Assembly: GCA_021234155.1 (NCBI GenBank)
Contig: JAJEKV010000132.1
Coordinates: forward strand, 312,001-376,000
Length of the DNA: 64,000 bases
Source: Isoetes taiwanensis
Taxonomy: Eukaryota > Streptophyta > Lycopodiopsida > Isoetales > Isoetaceae
Direction: 5' to 3'
Shown here one piece after another: positions 47,690-59,270 of the stretch; the stretch's first letter is position 1; each line of letters starts with the position of its first letter. The notes beneath the pieces are model-generated. The model searched no databases. It saw nothing but the letters and a program-made list of their open reading frames with translations, and had not been told where the DNA came from. A program made the translations under genes and the position numbers.

Positions 47690-48290
47690 CCAAAGAATCA
47701 TATGAAGTCGGGGAGCTTCCTAGGGCTAGCAGGCTATTATAGAAGATTTGTCAAAATTTTGCCAAGGTAGCAAAGCGCGCCGTGCGGATCTCACAAAAGG
47801 TGGGAAGATAAAGATTGGGCAGCCCATTGGCAAAACAAGGCGAGAAAGCATTTGAGGCGGTGAAGGAAGCTTTGTGACGGCGCCCGGTGTGGTCTTGCGA
47901 GATCCGACCAAAGATAAGCTCGTAGCAGCAGGATGCTAGCGGGATAGCGGCGGTAGCGATCCTCATGCGAGGAGGAAAAGTAGTGGCCTATGATTCCAAG
48001 AAGTTGAGCGGCCCAGAGTGGCGCTACCCAACACATGATCGGGGAGCTCACGGCTATAGTAAGGGCTTTAAAATTTGGAGGCATTATTTATTGGGAAGAA
48101 AATTCGGTTAGACCACGGATCATCAAAGCCTCCAACATATATTTCACTTGGTAGCTCCTTAATTTGAGGCAAAAGGAGATGGATGGAATTCTTGGAAGAA
48201 TATGACTTTGAGATAAGTTATAAGCGGGGAAGCTCAATGTGGTTCGCGGATGCCCTTTCGAGGGAAGCCATTGGCAACGAGAATTCATTG
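47690..48290 (+). pseudogene. Gypsy RNase H region, frameshifted
   Basis: The connection block SFLGLAGYYRRFVK (47717-47758) is clear. It is followed by weaker RNase H pieces ending near FADALSRE (complete in sense at about 48243-48268), the usual C-terminal marker of gypsy RNase H. Confidence 0.7.
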
Positions 48291-48464
48291 TAGCGCCATA
48301 TCAACACTTGTAAGTGAGTTTGGCAAGAAGATTGAGGAAACATTGCCGGCGGACCTTGACTTCAAGGAAGTTTGGTGAGCCTTTCCAAAGAGGCCGGGGC
48401 CCGACAAGGAAAGGGAGATGTTCGGGCACTACAAGAAGGAAGGGAACTTGCTATATTATAAAAC

Positions 48465-49150
48465 AAATTGTGTGTACCAAAATCTTATAAGTTAGTTAAG
48501 CTTATTTTGAATGATACACACAATAGTCCCATAGCGGGGCATGCGGGGTTCATGAAGACATATTTCAAGATTAGAAGCGATTATTATTGGCCCGGCATGA
48601 AGAAGGAAATAGCAAGATATATTAGAGAGTGCGGATATACCCGGCGAGCAAAGCGGAACGACAGGGATCAGTGCCTTGGAACCATTGCGTGCCAAATGCT
48701 AAGTGGGAGGTGATAAGTATGGATTTTATTTGGGACTCCCAAGAACAGCAAAGGGGCAAAGATGCCTTGATGGTGGTAGTAGATAAGTTGTCAAAGATGG
48801 CACACTTTGTGCCGTGCGGGGACAATGCAATCTGACATTAGACACGACCAACCTATTTGTTAAGGAGATTTTTTAGGCTCCATGGCATGCCAAAGGGAGA
48901 TAATCTCGGATAGAGACTCCAAGTTTATGAGTGCCTTTTGGCGGGACCTATTCACCACCATCAGGGCCGAAGCTTTTCGATGAGCGCGGCATATCATCCC
49001 CAAGCGGATGGTGGGGCGGAGAGGACAAAGCGGGATCATCGAAGATATGTTAAGAAGCTATGTATGGAACAAGCAATCCAAGTGGGATGATCTCATCTAC
49101 CTAGTAGAGTTTGCCTACTTGACACCAAAGCGGGAGTCATCGCGAGATGA
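48465..49150 (+). pseudogene. Gypsy integrase, frameshifted
   Basis: The zinc-binding region is seen as HNSPIAGHAGFMKTYFKIRSD then YYWPGMKKEI and RECGYTRRAK, where the second Cys of HHCC appears lost. The core starts WEVISMDFIW (about 48710-48730), then DALMVVVDKLSKMAHFVPC (48763-48820). The later Asp and Glu blocks are broken (DRDSKFMSAFWRDL-like at about 48908-48950). Confidence 0.8.
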
Positions 49151-49279
49151 GTCCTTTTATGATTAATTCACGGTATCGGTGTCTTACCCCGGATACTTGG
49201 CACAACCACATGTGTCCAAGGTGGAAGTCTCAGCCGGATGCTTTTGAATGCAAGACTTGGTGGAGGAAGTGAGAGGATA

Positions 49280-49800
49280 TCTCCTTGCGGCAAAGCGCCG
49301 AGAAAAGCATCGCCTGGCACAAGCATAGGGCGGTAAGAGAATTTGAAGTGGGAGACAAAGTGTGGTTGAAGATCAAAGTCAAGCAGGCCAAGCTCGCGCT
49401 CGGCAATTGCAAGAAGCTTGCTCCAAGATGGGCTGGACCCTTCAGAATAGAGAAGAGAGTAGGTAACCAATCCTACAAGTTGGACTTGCCGGCACATCTT
49501 AAGATACATAAGGTTTTCCCGTAAGTTTGCTAAAGAGGCACACCCCAAACCCAGGAAGTATTAGAGACAAATGAGTTTTTAGAAATGGCCGGACGAGCAT
49601 ATTGAAATCGTTAGGAAGTCCTTCTTAATAGATCTTATAAGAAGACAAGAAGGTCAAAATTCCTCCAATACCTTGTGAAGTGGAAGCACTTACGGTGGAA
49701 GGCGCTTCGTGGGTACTTGAGTCGGATCTTAAAAGCGATTACCCGAGTTTATGGAGCAATGCAAGGGGTCGTTTCGTCACCGAAGTAGTCGACATCGGCA
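49280..49800 (+). pseudogene. Gypsy integrase C-terminus and chromodomain-like tail
   Basis: An open stretch (49285-49524) gives VWLKIK, then WAGPFRIEKRVGNQSYKLDLP and HKVFPVSLLK, the GPY/F module. Beyond it, across frames, are a VKWK-like block and EGASWVLESDLKSDYPSLW (about 49690-49760), the pattern of a chromodomain that in chromoviruses directs insertion to modified histones. Confidence 0.7.
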
Positions 49801-50660
49801 TCAAGAAATCGGCTCGGGCATGTCGATTTGGGTTTGGATTTAAGCATGTGTAGCTAAGGTTAATCTCGCATGCAGCCTATGCTAGGCATGGGTTGCATGC
49901 GTTGTTACCCGATGATGAGACCACTACGGTGCTCTCTAGGGCGTGGTGTAATGTCAATGTAGGCATGGCCAGCGTTTCCGCTTGTTTGAGTGGAAGGCAG
50001 ATTAGAAGTCTATACGTCCCGCGGAAGTAGGCGACCTCGAAAAAAAGGAGGTCATTGAGAGATGCATTGATAGGAAAAGCACCTTTAGCCCCATATATGC
50101 TTTGATAGGAGGAATCTATCCTTCCGCCCCATATCACGGGAAGGATATCCTCCCTGGCCAGGCAACTAGAGGTGTAGGCATGGCGGCATATAGGCATATG
50201 TATTTGTCTCTTCGCCGAGGATGGGAGAAACATAATCTTCCTATCCCGAAGAGATATGCCTTGCATCCATATAATTGTATTTAATGGGTGGTTCCCTTAC
50301 AACCAACCCTTATAATAATAATTAAATATGTACTAGCGTAAGCGTACATCTATGGGCAACTAGAAGAACGGCGGCGAGGAGGGTGCGCTACAAGAACTCT
50401 AGCATAGTTTTGCCATAATGTGTGAGGAGGGCTGACGGGGAAGTTTTTAGTTAAAACCGTAAAGTTATAATTGATGTCAATTTTGTCTATAATCGATTCA
50501 CAGTAGAGGGCCGGAAGAGCCTCTCACCATAGTACAATTACGATAAACTATAAATATTACGAGGTGATTAATATAATATGGATATGTAAGTGTTGTAATT
50601 GCGGGATATGCGGTACCCAAGGTGGGGAGGCGGCGTGATCTTTGAGGGCGGCATCAAGTC
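49801..50660 (+). other. Gypsy 3' non-coding region
   Basis: Between the chromodomain tail and the polypurine tract. No domain recognised; one minus-strand frame (49877-50266) has no motif. Confidence 0.4.
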
Positions 50661-50673
50661 AAGGTGGGGAGAA
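50661..50673 (+). other. Gypsy polypurine tract
   Basis: AAGGTGGGGAGAA directly before the TGTGGCG start of the 3' LTR; the AAGGTGGGGAGAATGT junction is common in plant gypsy elements. Confidence 0.8.
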
Positions 50674-52258
50674 TGTGGCGTTCCGGCATAATATCGCCCA
50701 ATCGTATATTATCTTTGCCCCGTCCTGCATTACATGTCACAAGTGACATGTACTTGAGAAATAGGACAACGTTGCACCTAGGAGCTAAAGGTTGCACCTA
50801 GGGGCAACCTTGGATATGGGTATGTAATTAAACATACACAACAAAAGGTTCCTTGTTCATCCATTTCCAAATGGCTTAAAGCCATTTGCCCATAATGGAT
50901 GCCCTAACCTAGATAGGGTCTATATAAGGGCTAAAACCCTAGACCCTAGCTCTCCTTTCACTTGCCAATTAGGGTTTTCTAGAGCTTCCTTTCCTCTTTC
51001 GCATTTAGGGCTTTCACAGGCCAATTCGGGGGGGGTAAAGCTTCGAAATCGCATTACCCGAACTCGAAAAGTCGGTTTACTGTGAGTTCTTGAGTAGCGG
51101 TTGTCTTGGCAAGATCAAGAGCATGGGCGCCTTAGAGGATCGGGAGCAAGCCAAGGGCGGGTATCTAGTTGTTACATTTGTGCAAAAGCGAATCTTTAGG
51201 CATGGCAATATGCGATTTAGTATGTTAGATCATCTCGGAAGCCTTGTAGATCCCTAGATGCGAGACTCTAACGAATGAACCTAACATTGGATGTTAAGTA
51301 GATAGATTGATATGATTCTCTATCTACGTTACGTGATATTGCATGTATTCCACTCTGTGATCTCCTTGTTGTGGGAAGGAGGGTAGAGACCTAAAGGCTG
51401 TGTAGAAGATGCTCCTAGCATAGCACCTTAGTTCCCACATAATTGCGGCCGTGCCGCGGGGAGCCCACACATTTTGTGGGTGAAGGGGCAAGGCGGTTGA
51501 TAAGGAGGAACTTGTCTCATGTGGACTGACCCCTCGGTAGTAAAAGCCTATCGGGGTCTTTTTTGGCTAGGCTTAATGGCTTGTCGCTGCGTGTGGGCAA
51601 GGCATGAGCTCGACACTCGTGGGGTGGTGGATATGACCTTCCGGTGAGTTCAAGTCGAATAAGGCGGTGGCCCTCTAGCGCTGCGATGAGCATGGATACC
51701 TCACGGAGGGAGGCAGCTCTCTTCACGCCTCATCCGGGGTTGGGGAGATGCAACCCGGCGGTAGTAGCCCCTCGGCTATTCACCCGGGAGCTACGGCCAA
51801 GTCCCAACACTTTTCACCTACTGCGCAAAGTGTGCGGGGAAGGCGGATGGAGTGGACTACCTAAGCCATGTTCTATGCCGGCCAAATCCATTGCCATGAA
51901 TTAAAATGCGGTGAACTCACGGAGGCCTAGCCGTCAGTCATCCCCCTTGAGTCCGAGCCCTGGGTAGGATCTCTCCTTTGTATTATTGTTATGAAGGTAT
52001 TGCTGACTCTGTGATGTTGCTATTGTTATGGTGATTGTGTTGTATATTATTGGTTGTGCTCCACGTTTGTTTATTGCGGCTTCCTTGAATAGGTCGATCC
52101 GATGGAAGGCGGATGAATGACACATCCACTCTTCCTTCTGGCGGCTCTGCCCCCATGGGAGTGGAGTGGGGTGGATAACCCTGTCGAGTATTTGCCGGGG
52201 AATGCTCCTCCTCGATGAATGCGATGCGGGCATCGTATAAGGAGTAGGGGACGTCACA
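50674..52258 (+). repeat. 3' LTR of the gypsy element
   Basis: Matches the 5' LTR throughout, with the same palindromes (about 50731-50752 and 50868-50888), TATA box (about 50920) and telo-box-like run (50934-50949). It ends ACGTCACA. Differences from the 5' LTR are dominated by short insertions and deletions. Confidence 0.9.
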
Positions 52259-52399
52259 AAAAAGAAACTAGAAAGAGATATTTTCTTTTTCTAAAACTAA
52301 TTTTAGTTTTATTTGGACATATCAAATACAAAAAACGAAATTGAAAATAAAACAAATAAAATATGTATAGTATATGTTATAAAAAAGTTTTCGAGAAGA

Positions 52400-53760
52400 A
52401 AATTATGAACTGGTAAATTCCCTATATCTTTTACTAGGACCGGTAATTACCCGGTGGTTGCTATTTCTTGTTACATACCTATCGTTCATAAGTGGATCTC
52501 TCAGACTTTTATCAATTGCGCCGCTAATTTGATCCACAAACTCTTGAAGCAACCTAATAGTAGAACCTTCTCGATCTGTAAGACGTAACACTGAATAGAT
52601 TGGACGTGATACGTTACGAAATGCCACAAGATTTCTTCCATCCAATATTTGGGATTGTACCAATTCAAACCGGTGTATGAGACTCATCCCAATTCACCCA
52701 CTCATTAGAAGCTTGACGGTTTGCCTAAGTGAAGGCCAAACTTCTACTAATTGCTCCATCATTAGAAAGTATGTTCCAAATCTTGTCTTGGCGGGTTTAA
52801 TTAACTCCTTCTTTCCATATTTTGAAAGATGTATAAAGCTTTTTTTCTTCCTTGAAAATAATTGCACAATGTTTTCACCCACCAATCTAGCATCCTTGAT
52901 CCAGTTCATCTTGTTAGCAATATCTTTCAACAAAAGATTCAAGGCGTGAGATGCACATGGAACCATTTAATTGTCTTGTACTCGCCTCTAGTTACCCATG
53001 CTCACACAATTGGACCCATTATCTCATTTATCACTTGTACCACATTTTGAGATCCAATCTCTTCAATTACTTCTTTCATCTTATTGAATAAGAATTCACC
53101 TGTAATACTAATACCAGCCTCATAAACCTCTATAGTCTTCCAATAAATTGTTCCAAATGCGAGAGGAAATCATCACGTTGTAGAGGCCTCGTTTGCACAC
53201 ATCCACCCATCCATCGGTCATTATTGTACATCCAAATTGTTGCCATTTTGATTGAATTTGCTTCATTTCTTCTCCAATATCATTGTAGGCCTTTGGGATT
53301 ATTTGAGTTTTCATGCCACGAGAAGTTGGACCAGCCCATTTAGTGCCTATCTGAGATACAATTTCCATCATTTGTCTCCAACTTGGTGTGTCCAATAGAT
53401 TGAATGGAAGATTGCATTCAATAAGCACTTTTCCAACTTCTTTATCTGCGATTTTCATCCATGATTTCTGCCAACCTATTTGCCTTCTACTCAAAGTACT
53501 TTGAACTATGTGTTTAGGCGCTTGTGGTTCCTGATCATCTTGAACATCATTATCACGAGAAGATCGTATCCTCTTTATGGAAGGTGTAGAAGAGGGCAGT
53601 CGTGATGATGTAGAAGAGGGCCGGGGGGGTCGTGATGATGCTGGCCTATTGAGATAGAAATCAGGCGATGTAGTAGGAGCAACAGGTGTAGAAGAAGAAG
53701 AAATAGGGGTAGTATCATCATCATCATTTTCAGATTCACTTACAGTCTATTCCTTCTCCG
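52400..53760 (-). pseudogene. hAT-superfamily transposase relic with DUF659
   Basis: Reading right to left: a linker, then NLPFNLLDTPSWRQMM (about 53430-53380), IPKAYNDI, and the DUF659 signature CTIMTDGWVDVCKRGLYNVMIS (about 53235-53165). After a broken stretch comes VPCASHALNLLLKDI (52964-52920), the conserved 'CAAHCLNLILEDI' block. Next are TRFGTYFLMMEQL, then DRYV and RREF-like C-terminal pieces. Stops and shifts occur between the blocks. The BED zinc finger and the hAT dimerisation domain are not seen, and the left end stops at the gypsy LTR. The two hAT relics either side of the gypsy element are different families. Confidence 0.78.
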
Positions 53761-53989
53761 CTCTTGTTCAATTATCATATTTGTTCGGAATCTTTAAGGC
53801 GCATCAATGTGATTATATATGGATCATGAACTATATATACAGAATTTTCAAAAATTGTAACTGTCCTTAACTATCTTAGAACTTTGGCCTAATATCTCTA
53901 AGAACCTGTGCCCCAACATATGCATGATTGTTCTAGGCAAGGTTAACTGCAATTGGATTGCTAGGTCAATTTATGATGTTCCAATTTAC
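53761..53989. other. Spacer between the hAT relic and the LINE fragment
   Basis: No clear motif; may contain further decayed LINE reverse transcriptase sequence on the + strand. Confidence 0.3.
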
Positions 53990-55302
53990 CTAATAAGATG
54001 GAGGAAGTCTTTGTGGCTGACATCACTCGATGTTATATCTTGGATTGGAGTTTGCAGCAAAGTACTCTTGGAAGGAATGTATTCAAAAACGGATTTCAGG
54101 CAGTAAAAATGCGCTATATGCTATGCTTACCAGATGCTGGAAAGCCAACTTAGGGGTAAGAGCATGTTAGGGCCTACATGTTTTGGAAACTACCTGGAAA
54201 ATACTCTGGGTAGTCAAAGATGATGATATATTTGAGTTCTTAACATCTTCTTGACATCACAAAGTACCTTACAACATGTATGTACTACTACTCTTGAACA
54301 TAACACAATTTCTTTTAGTCAATCTTGTAGTCTAGGTACTTTAAAATACAATTATGTACTTGCACAGAAGTACACAGAAAAGTACCTTTTTGGTAATTTT
54401 TTATGTAGGCCCTAACATGCTTTCACCCTTAGACAGTTGGTGTTTGAAGAAGCTTCTGTTTAAGACTCTTGTGCAGACTGTTGTCCTGTATGGCTCTCCC
54501 GTTTGGGGGCCTAGCCTATCATCCAGGCAATGGAAACAGGTTGAGGTGGTCCTGAAGATATTTCTGAGAGAAGAATTGGGAGTGAAAAACCAAACACCTT
54601 TTGCCATCATGTTGGCTGAGGCGGGTATGCTTCTGCTGGAGGTAGAAGCACTCTATCAAACAATAAATTTTGTTAATAGAGTGCAGCTGCAACCCGACCA
54701 CCGCCCCTCCAAACGGGCCTTTCTGCACACGCAAACATTAGGCTGGCACCATGATCTTATGGAGTGGGCAAACAGTTGGGGTGTTACAGCAGAGAATTGG
54801 CCAGACACGGAGCTTGGCGCCAGAGATCTACTGCAGACTCTTGCGGTAGCACGCCTCTGGTCAGTAAAAGGTAGCAGGATGACAAAGTATATTGAGGACG
54901 TTAACCCGATGATGGTTTATGCGGATCAAGACTATTTGAAAGCTAATATGTCAAGGAATCTCAAGCAAACGATTGCTAGGTACATGACCAGCTCGCATCA
55001 TCTTGGTATAGAGACAGGTAGATGGGCAGGGATTCCCAAGGAGAGTCGGGTATGTGTTTTCTGTGATCAACAAGCACTAGAGGATGAGACACATGTACTT
55101 ACGCAGTGTTCTGCATACTCGGACATTCGTGACAGGTTTGGAATTGATGAGTTATGCCTTGATACTATCCTCAGCATGAGGCCACATGATCTTGGTTTGT
55201 ATATCAAGGCAGTGGACTCTCATCATAATTTGCTTATGAAAATTCATCAAATGTAAATATTTGCTCCATGACCTTCAAGGTCCAATGTGGGCATGATCAA
55301 TA

Positions 55303-55336
<34 letters not shown>
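53990..55336 (+). mobile_element. 3' end of a non-L1 LINE with (ATT)n tail, split by a MITE
   Basis: Coding pieces 54036-54152 and 54429-55256 join in frame across the MITE. The first gives YLGLEFAAKYSW and NALYAMLTRCWKANL, the second LKKLLFKTLVQTVVLYGSPVWG. The order is that of the post-RT region in LINEs outside the plant L1 group. The C-terminal part has a Cys/His finger, CVFCDQQALEDETHVLTQC (about 55054-55110). After the stop (55254-55256) there is a short 3' UTR and an ATT-repeat tail (about 55299-55336). The frame after the MITE is fully open, so the copy is fairly young. The 5' part, including the RT catalytic core, is missing. Confidence 0.8.
54153..54428. mobile_element. 276-bp MITE with 3-bp TTA target duplication (PIF/Harbinger type)
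   Basis: Left terminal repeat GGGGTAAGAGCATGTTAGGG (first 20 bases from 54153) pairs with the right end (54403-54428), about 26 bp with few mismatches. TTA flanks both sides (54150-54152 and 54429-54431). Removing 54153-54428 plus one TTA joins KANL to DSWCLKK in the LINE frame. A TTA/TAA duplication and G-rich inverted ends fit Tourist-like elements mobilised by PIF/Harbinger transposases. It has no coding capacity. Confidence 0.85.
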
Positions 55337-55337
<1 letters not shown>

Positions 55338-57465
55338 GAAAACAACCCCCAAAAAAGGGACAATGGCATATGTATTGTCATACAAAAAATAGCCACGACT
55401 GCATGGAAATATATGCAAAATGCAAAAAAGAGAAATGAGTTGTGGCTAAAGAAGATCAGTGACAACAAATACATTGCCAATGGTTTAAGAATTTACTCCA
55501 AGTTAAGTGCTTGCACAAAATGAACTGTGACAAGTTCGTCACTACTAATAACAGCTGTTGGAGAACTGTTTTATAAAAATGGGTAACAGAATATAGAGAA
55601 CTGTTTTATAAAGATGGGTAACAGAATATGGAAGCAAGTGTATGAAATACCCATGGGATTTGCCTATAGTCCATGGTGATGCAATATGCATCTAGCATAG
55701 TTTGAGCTATCAAAACATATATAAATCAGTTTGTAATTTTTCTTTTTCCTTTTTTCTTGTTCTGCGCCGCAATCGACGCTCTTCTCCTTGTGCCACGTAG
55801 CACGCCATACCCATCTAACAGATGATGGAGGTTGCTTGCTGGTTAAGGCATCGTTTTTTTCCTTCGAGCTCCACCTGTTTCTGTTTCTAGCTGTCTCGAC
55901 TTCCGAAATTTGTGTGGCAGCAACTACATCACAAAATCTAGACATCACGGAATTTGTCTTGCGGCACTAGACCACAAAAACTTGGATTGAGGTATATATA
56001 TAAGATGGGAGAGCTCCTGCGGTTGCTCCTAAATTGCGCCAAGTCTTCTTGGGAAACCTATTAGCCATATTACGGTAACCTTTCTCACCTTGCTCTCTCA
56101 TTTCTTGCAAATAGTTCCTCATAAACAGTAGATTTCAAATTTCGTTGAAGCTTTTCATTGGCAGTATCTAGTTGAGTCTTGGATAAATATGAACAAACTT
56201 GCTTCCATAGATAGGTATTCGACCTCTTAGCAAAGCAGTAACTGGATTAAGCAGAATATCTTTTAGCTTGAGGTGCATAACCAATAGCTCAATATGTTAA
56301 AATCATAGAGTACGAGATCTTAGTCTTAGGATGTGAGCCCGGCCTTGGCTTTAGTGAGCGGCGAGGGGCGGATGTGAGAAAGATGTGTGGGCTTAAGCGA
56401 TAACAGGAATTTAATATTAGTGAAATCCTTCCGCTAGGTTATCATTCTTCTTTTTTTTGTTACGTAGTCTGAGTAGATTTCTTCTTGATAGATTCCACTA
56501 AGATTTCTTGCAGTAAATCTGACCCCCTAGGTAAGTATTCCAATAGATTTTCTTGCAGTAGATTTCGCAACTGCAACTTGGGCCTTTTCCTTGCCAATGT
56601 TTGTGTCAAGGATGCCTAAGTATGTCTATAGTGGAGGTAACTCTGTATATCGACATGAGATACTATGTGATGAGCATAAAACTGATTAAGATGGTCCTGG
56701 TGGTATTACCATTTGAAAAATGGTCAAGAATGTAGCAATAAGATACAAAAGCAGATTCAACACAATTTGGGCGTGCATGGCTATGGATGTAGCAGCCCCA
56801 TTAGCTCTGTTTCCCAGCAATTGAAGGTACATTCATGTGTGGTGGAACGTCTTCCTCTGTTTTGCGCAAAGGCAAAGATGTTGGATTCGAAGATAAGAAT
56901 TTGGTTGCATCAATTTTCTTATTGAGCAGAAATTGATAAGCATTCGGAGACTTAACTTCAATTTGTTGAGCTAAAAGAGATGTATTCTCTATGCAGGTTC
57001 AGGCATGGATGGCTGTTTGTATTCTAGACAAGTTGGGAAGAGTCTAGAAAAGGCAGCCAAATCTGCATGTTTATTAGCAAATAAGGGATGTTGTCAAGTG
57101 AATTAGTATAACCAAATAGTGCTTTCTTTTTCATATTTCTATCTGTATTTTTTCTTATTCAAGAAAGACAATGTTGTTATAGACTGGGTTCTTTTCTTAT
57201 TTGTGCTCATAAACGTTCTAATAATTGTTACAGCATTGGTAACAAGGGCCATTTTAGTAGCCAATAAAAAGAAGACTGCAGAGAGCAGTATTAAATGGTG
57301 ATCTAGTGCCCCCTACATATCGCCAAAAAAGAGGATGAAGTAAAAAGGACTGAAAACATGGTAGGTGACGCAAAGTTGGCTTACATATTCAGCAGCTAGC
57401 AGGGAGCAGAGCATTAACAAATAGCAGGCAATATTTTTCGAAAGCAAGGACTTACAGACAAAATC
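55337..57465. other. Spacer with a 35-bp tandem repeat, no gene supported
   Basis: A 35-bp unit (GAGAACTGTTTTATAAA.ATG) is repeated at 55561 and 55596. A short + frame at 55340-55523 (KKRNELWLKKISDNKYIANG) and a minus-strand stretch at about 56220-56020 (YLQEMREQGEKGYRNMANRF) look protein-like but match nothing I can name. A + frame at 57119-57301 contains one hydrophobic, membrane-like segment. Confidence 0.35.
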
Positions 57466-57852
57466 TTGCAATCAAGCCTAGACATTGCAAAGGTGATGAA
57501 CCTGACACAAGATTTATCAGGGGATACCTTAGAAAGTGGCATAGAATTTCTGTCAAAAAATTTGACAGCCATGTTAGATACACTGCAAAATCATGCAACA
57601 CTTGAGATACAAAACCGCAGATTGAGTTTGTTATCAAAGAAGCAAACAGAAGAGCTTGCTGCCATGGCTCAAAAAGTACAAGATGTGGATACAGCCTTGA
57701 GATCAAGTGAGAGGCTTATATTGCAACTGAAGACCGAACTTGAGTCAAGGGAGCAAGTTCCTGCTCCTCCCAAGTTCCAGTTTTGTGGTTTCTGCTGTGG
57801 CAGCATCTGCTACAACCTTGGCTGCTCTTGGACTTGTGGCTATGTTACATAG
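57466..57852 (+). CDS. Unrecognised coiled-coil protein fragment, possibly with a C-terminal membrane anchor
   Basis: The 128-residue frame has a heptad-like region (NLTAMLDTLQNHATLEIQNR, then KKQTEELAAMAQKVQDVDTA and RSSERLILQLKTELESRE), consistent with a coiled coil of about 90 residues. At the end the frame turns Cys-rich. The alternative frame from about 57780 instead gives VSAVAASATTLAALGLVAML then HRNGKK and a stop at about 57864, a good membrane helix with a basic tail. A one-base error or a missed splice would join them. The upstream limit is unknown. I do not recognise the family. Confidence 0.45.
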   Translation: MQSSLDIAKVMNLTQDLSGDTLESGIEFLSKNLTAMLDTLQNHATLEIQNRRLSLLSKKQTEELAAMAQKVQDVDTALRSSERLILQLKTELESREQVPAPPKFQFCGFCCGSICYNLGCSWTCGYVT

Positions 57853-57864
57853 AAATGGGAAAAA

Positions 57865-59270
57865 ATAATGTCTTTTCACACAATCTCTGCTGGAATGTTA
57901 AGATTTTTTGTCAAAGCATATATTCCTCCAAAGGTATATATTCTGTCTTATTTGCATTTGAAAGCTCAGATTTTTTCTACCCTGCTGCAGTTCTCAGGTG
58001 TCATTGTTTTCCATTAGAATAATCAAAGTATTGTGGATTCTGCCAATAGATTAAAGCTGGTAACGAGGCTAACATATTTATCATTCTATTATCAGTCTGA
58101 GTACCAAAGAATAAAACGTTTTTTTTGTGTAACGGATCGCTGATGCCAAGAAGTTGTTCACGTCTAGAAATTAAAAGGAGGATATGCGAATAGAGATGGG
58201 GCAAGCTATCACCAATTTTAGAGTCTAATCTATGGATTTGATGGGTTGGGTTGGTTTTGACAATTTGGTAGCAAGGATGTAAGATGTTGCTAATATTTGG
58301 GAAATCAAGTTGCTATTGGAGGAGTTTTAGTGGTGATTCAAAGGTTCTCTAGCAAATATTAATGAACAATGCTAATTGAATGAGCTTATAGATATGCCCC
58401 ACATTGATTTGATATTTGAAGCATTCATTAGATGAACAACTCAAGGATTGGAGATTAGCGTAGCCATGGAGTAAAAGGCTTTTGGATTGCCAATGCTCGA
58501 GAGCCAACGTTCTCGGCCAAGCAGGACCCCGCCTAGGTGCAAAGGCGGCACTTGGTAGATGCGGCGGCCTTTTTCTGCGCCTTCTCGCATTGTGGCTGAT
58601 CACGGGCGGCATGCCACATCACCACGCCTCTTGGAGGTTCTCAGTAGGTTGATATTTATAGAAAGCTTGCATCGTAAGATAATTTTATTGCATCATAAGA
58701 TAATTTTATTGTAGTTATTTAGATAGATTAAACTTGTTGAAGTAAACTAATGTTGAGTTGCTCCTTGAGTCATTTCCTTCTTCTTTACTTTCTTGAGTCA
58801 TTTCCTTCTTCTTTACAAAGGCAGGGGAATGGAAATGCACGGGTTACATAGTGCTAAAAAATCGTGGTGAAGCATACTGGTATTGGATTGGTATTGGAGC
58901 TCTTCTTGAATTTGTTCACATGTTCAATGTGCTTTTCACATTGGCCTTAGCTTACTCAATCGTATGTTGTTGCACCTTATAATACTTTTGGTTCATACTT
59001 TCACATTTATCCTTAATAGTGGGAATCTCATGGTTGTCGACCACAACATCCATGTGTCGCATGGGCTCTCGGAATGCAAGGCAATAGCGGGTTCAAAACC
59101 CATACGGCCTTAGAAACATTCACGACCTAGGGACCAAGTTATTTCCAATTCAACATAGCTCTAAGCCTTCTAGCATAGGGTCAAAATGTGGTCCAAAAGT
59201 TAGTTGCTTAGCGGGGAATTTGTGACCGTTAGGACATTATAACAGATCCAATTGAACGGGTTAAGAACGA
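57865..59270. other. Spacer, no gene seen
   Basis: It contains short direct repeats CATAAGATAATTTTATTG (about 58672-58712) and GAGTCATTTCCTTCTTCTTT (58767 and 58795). A GC-richer patch at 58495-58615 has no readable motif. Confidence 0.35.

Larger units (their letters stand above)
38986..52263 (+). mobile_element. Full-length Ty3/gypsy chromovirus retrotransposon (13.27 kb) with target duplication
   Basis: Two LTRs (38991-40567 and 50674-52258) flank gag, protease, RT, RNase H, integrase and a chromodomain-like tail in the gypsy order. A tRNA-Met primer site follows the left LTR and a polypurine tract precedes the right LTR. The 5-bp flanks AAAAA (38986-38990 and 52259-52263) fit a target duplication, though an A-run is weak evidence alone. 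LTR outer ends are TGTGACGT and ACGTCACA, an 8-bp perfect inverted pair. The coding parts carry an unusual load of one- to three-base length changes. Confidence 0.93.

Noticed and set aside
52259-52263. AAAAA target duplication taken alone as proof of the gypsy insertion
   Set aside because: A-runs match by chance easily; the insertion call rests on the paired LTRs, primer site and polypurine tract instead.
54401-54734. Minus-strand ORFs opposite the LINE frame
   Set aside because: Shadows of a 300-residue + strand frame with clear LINE motifs.
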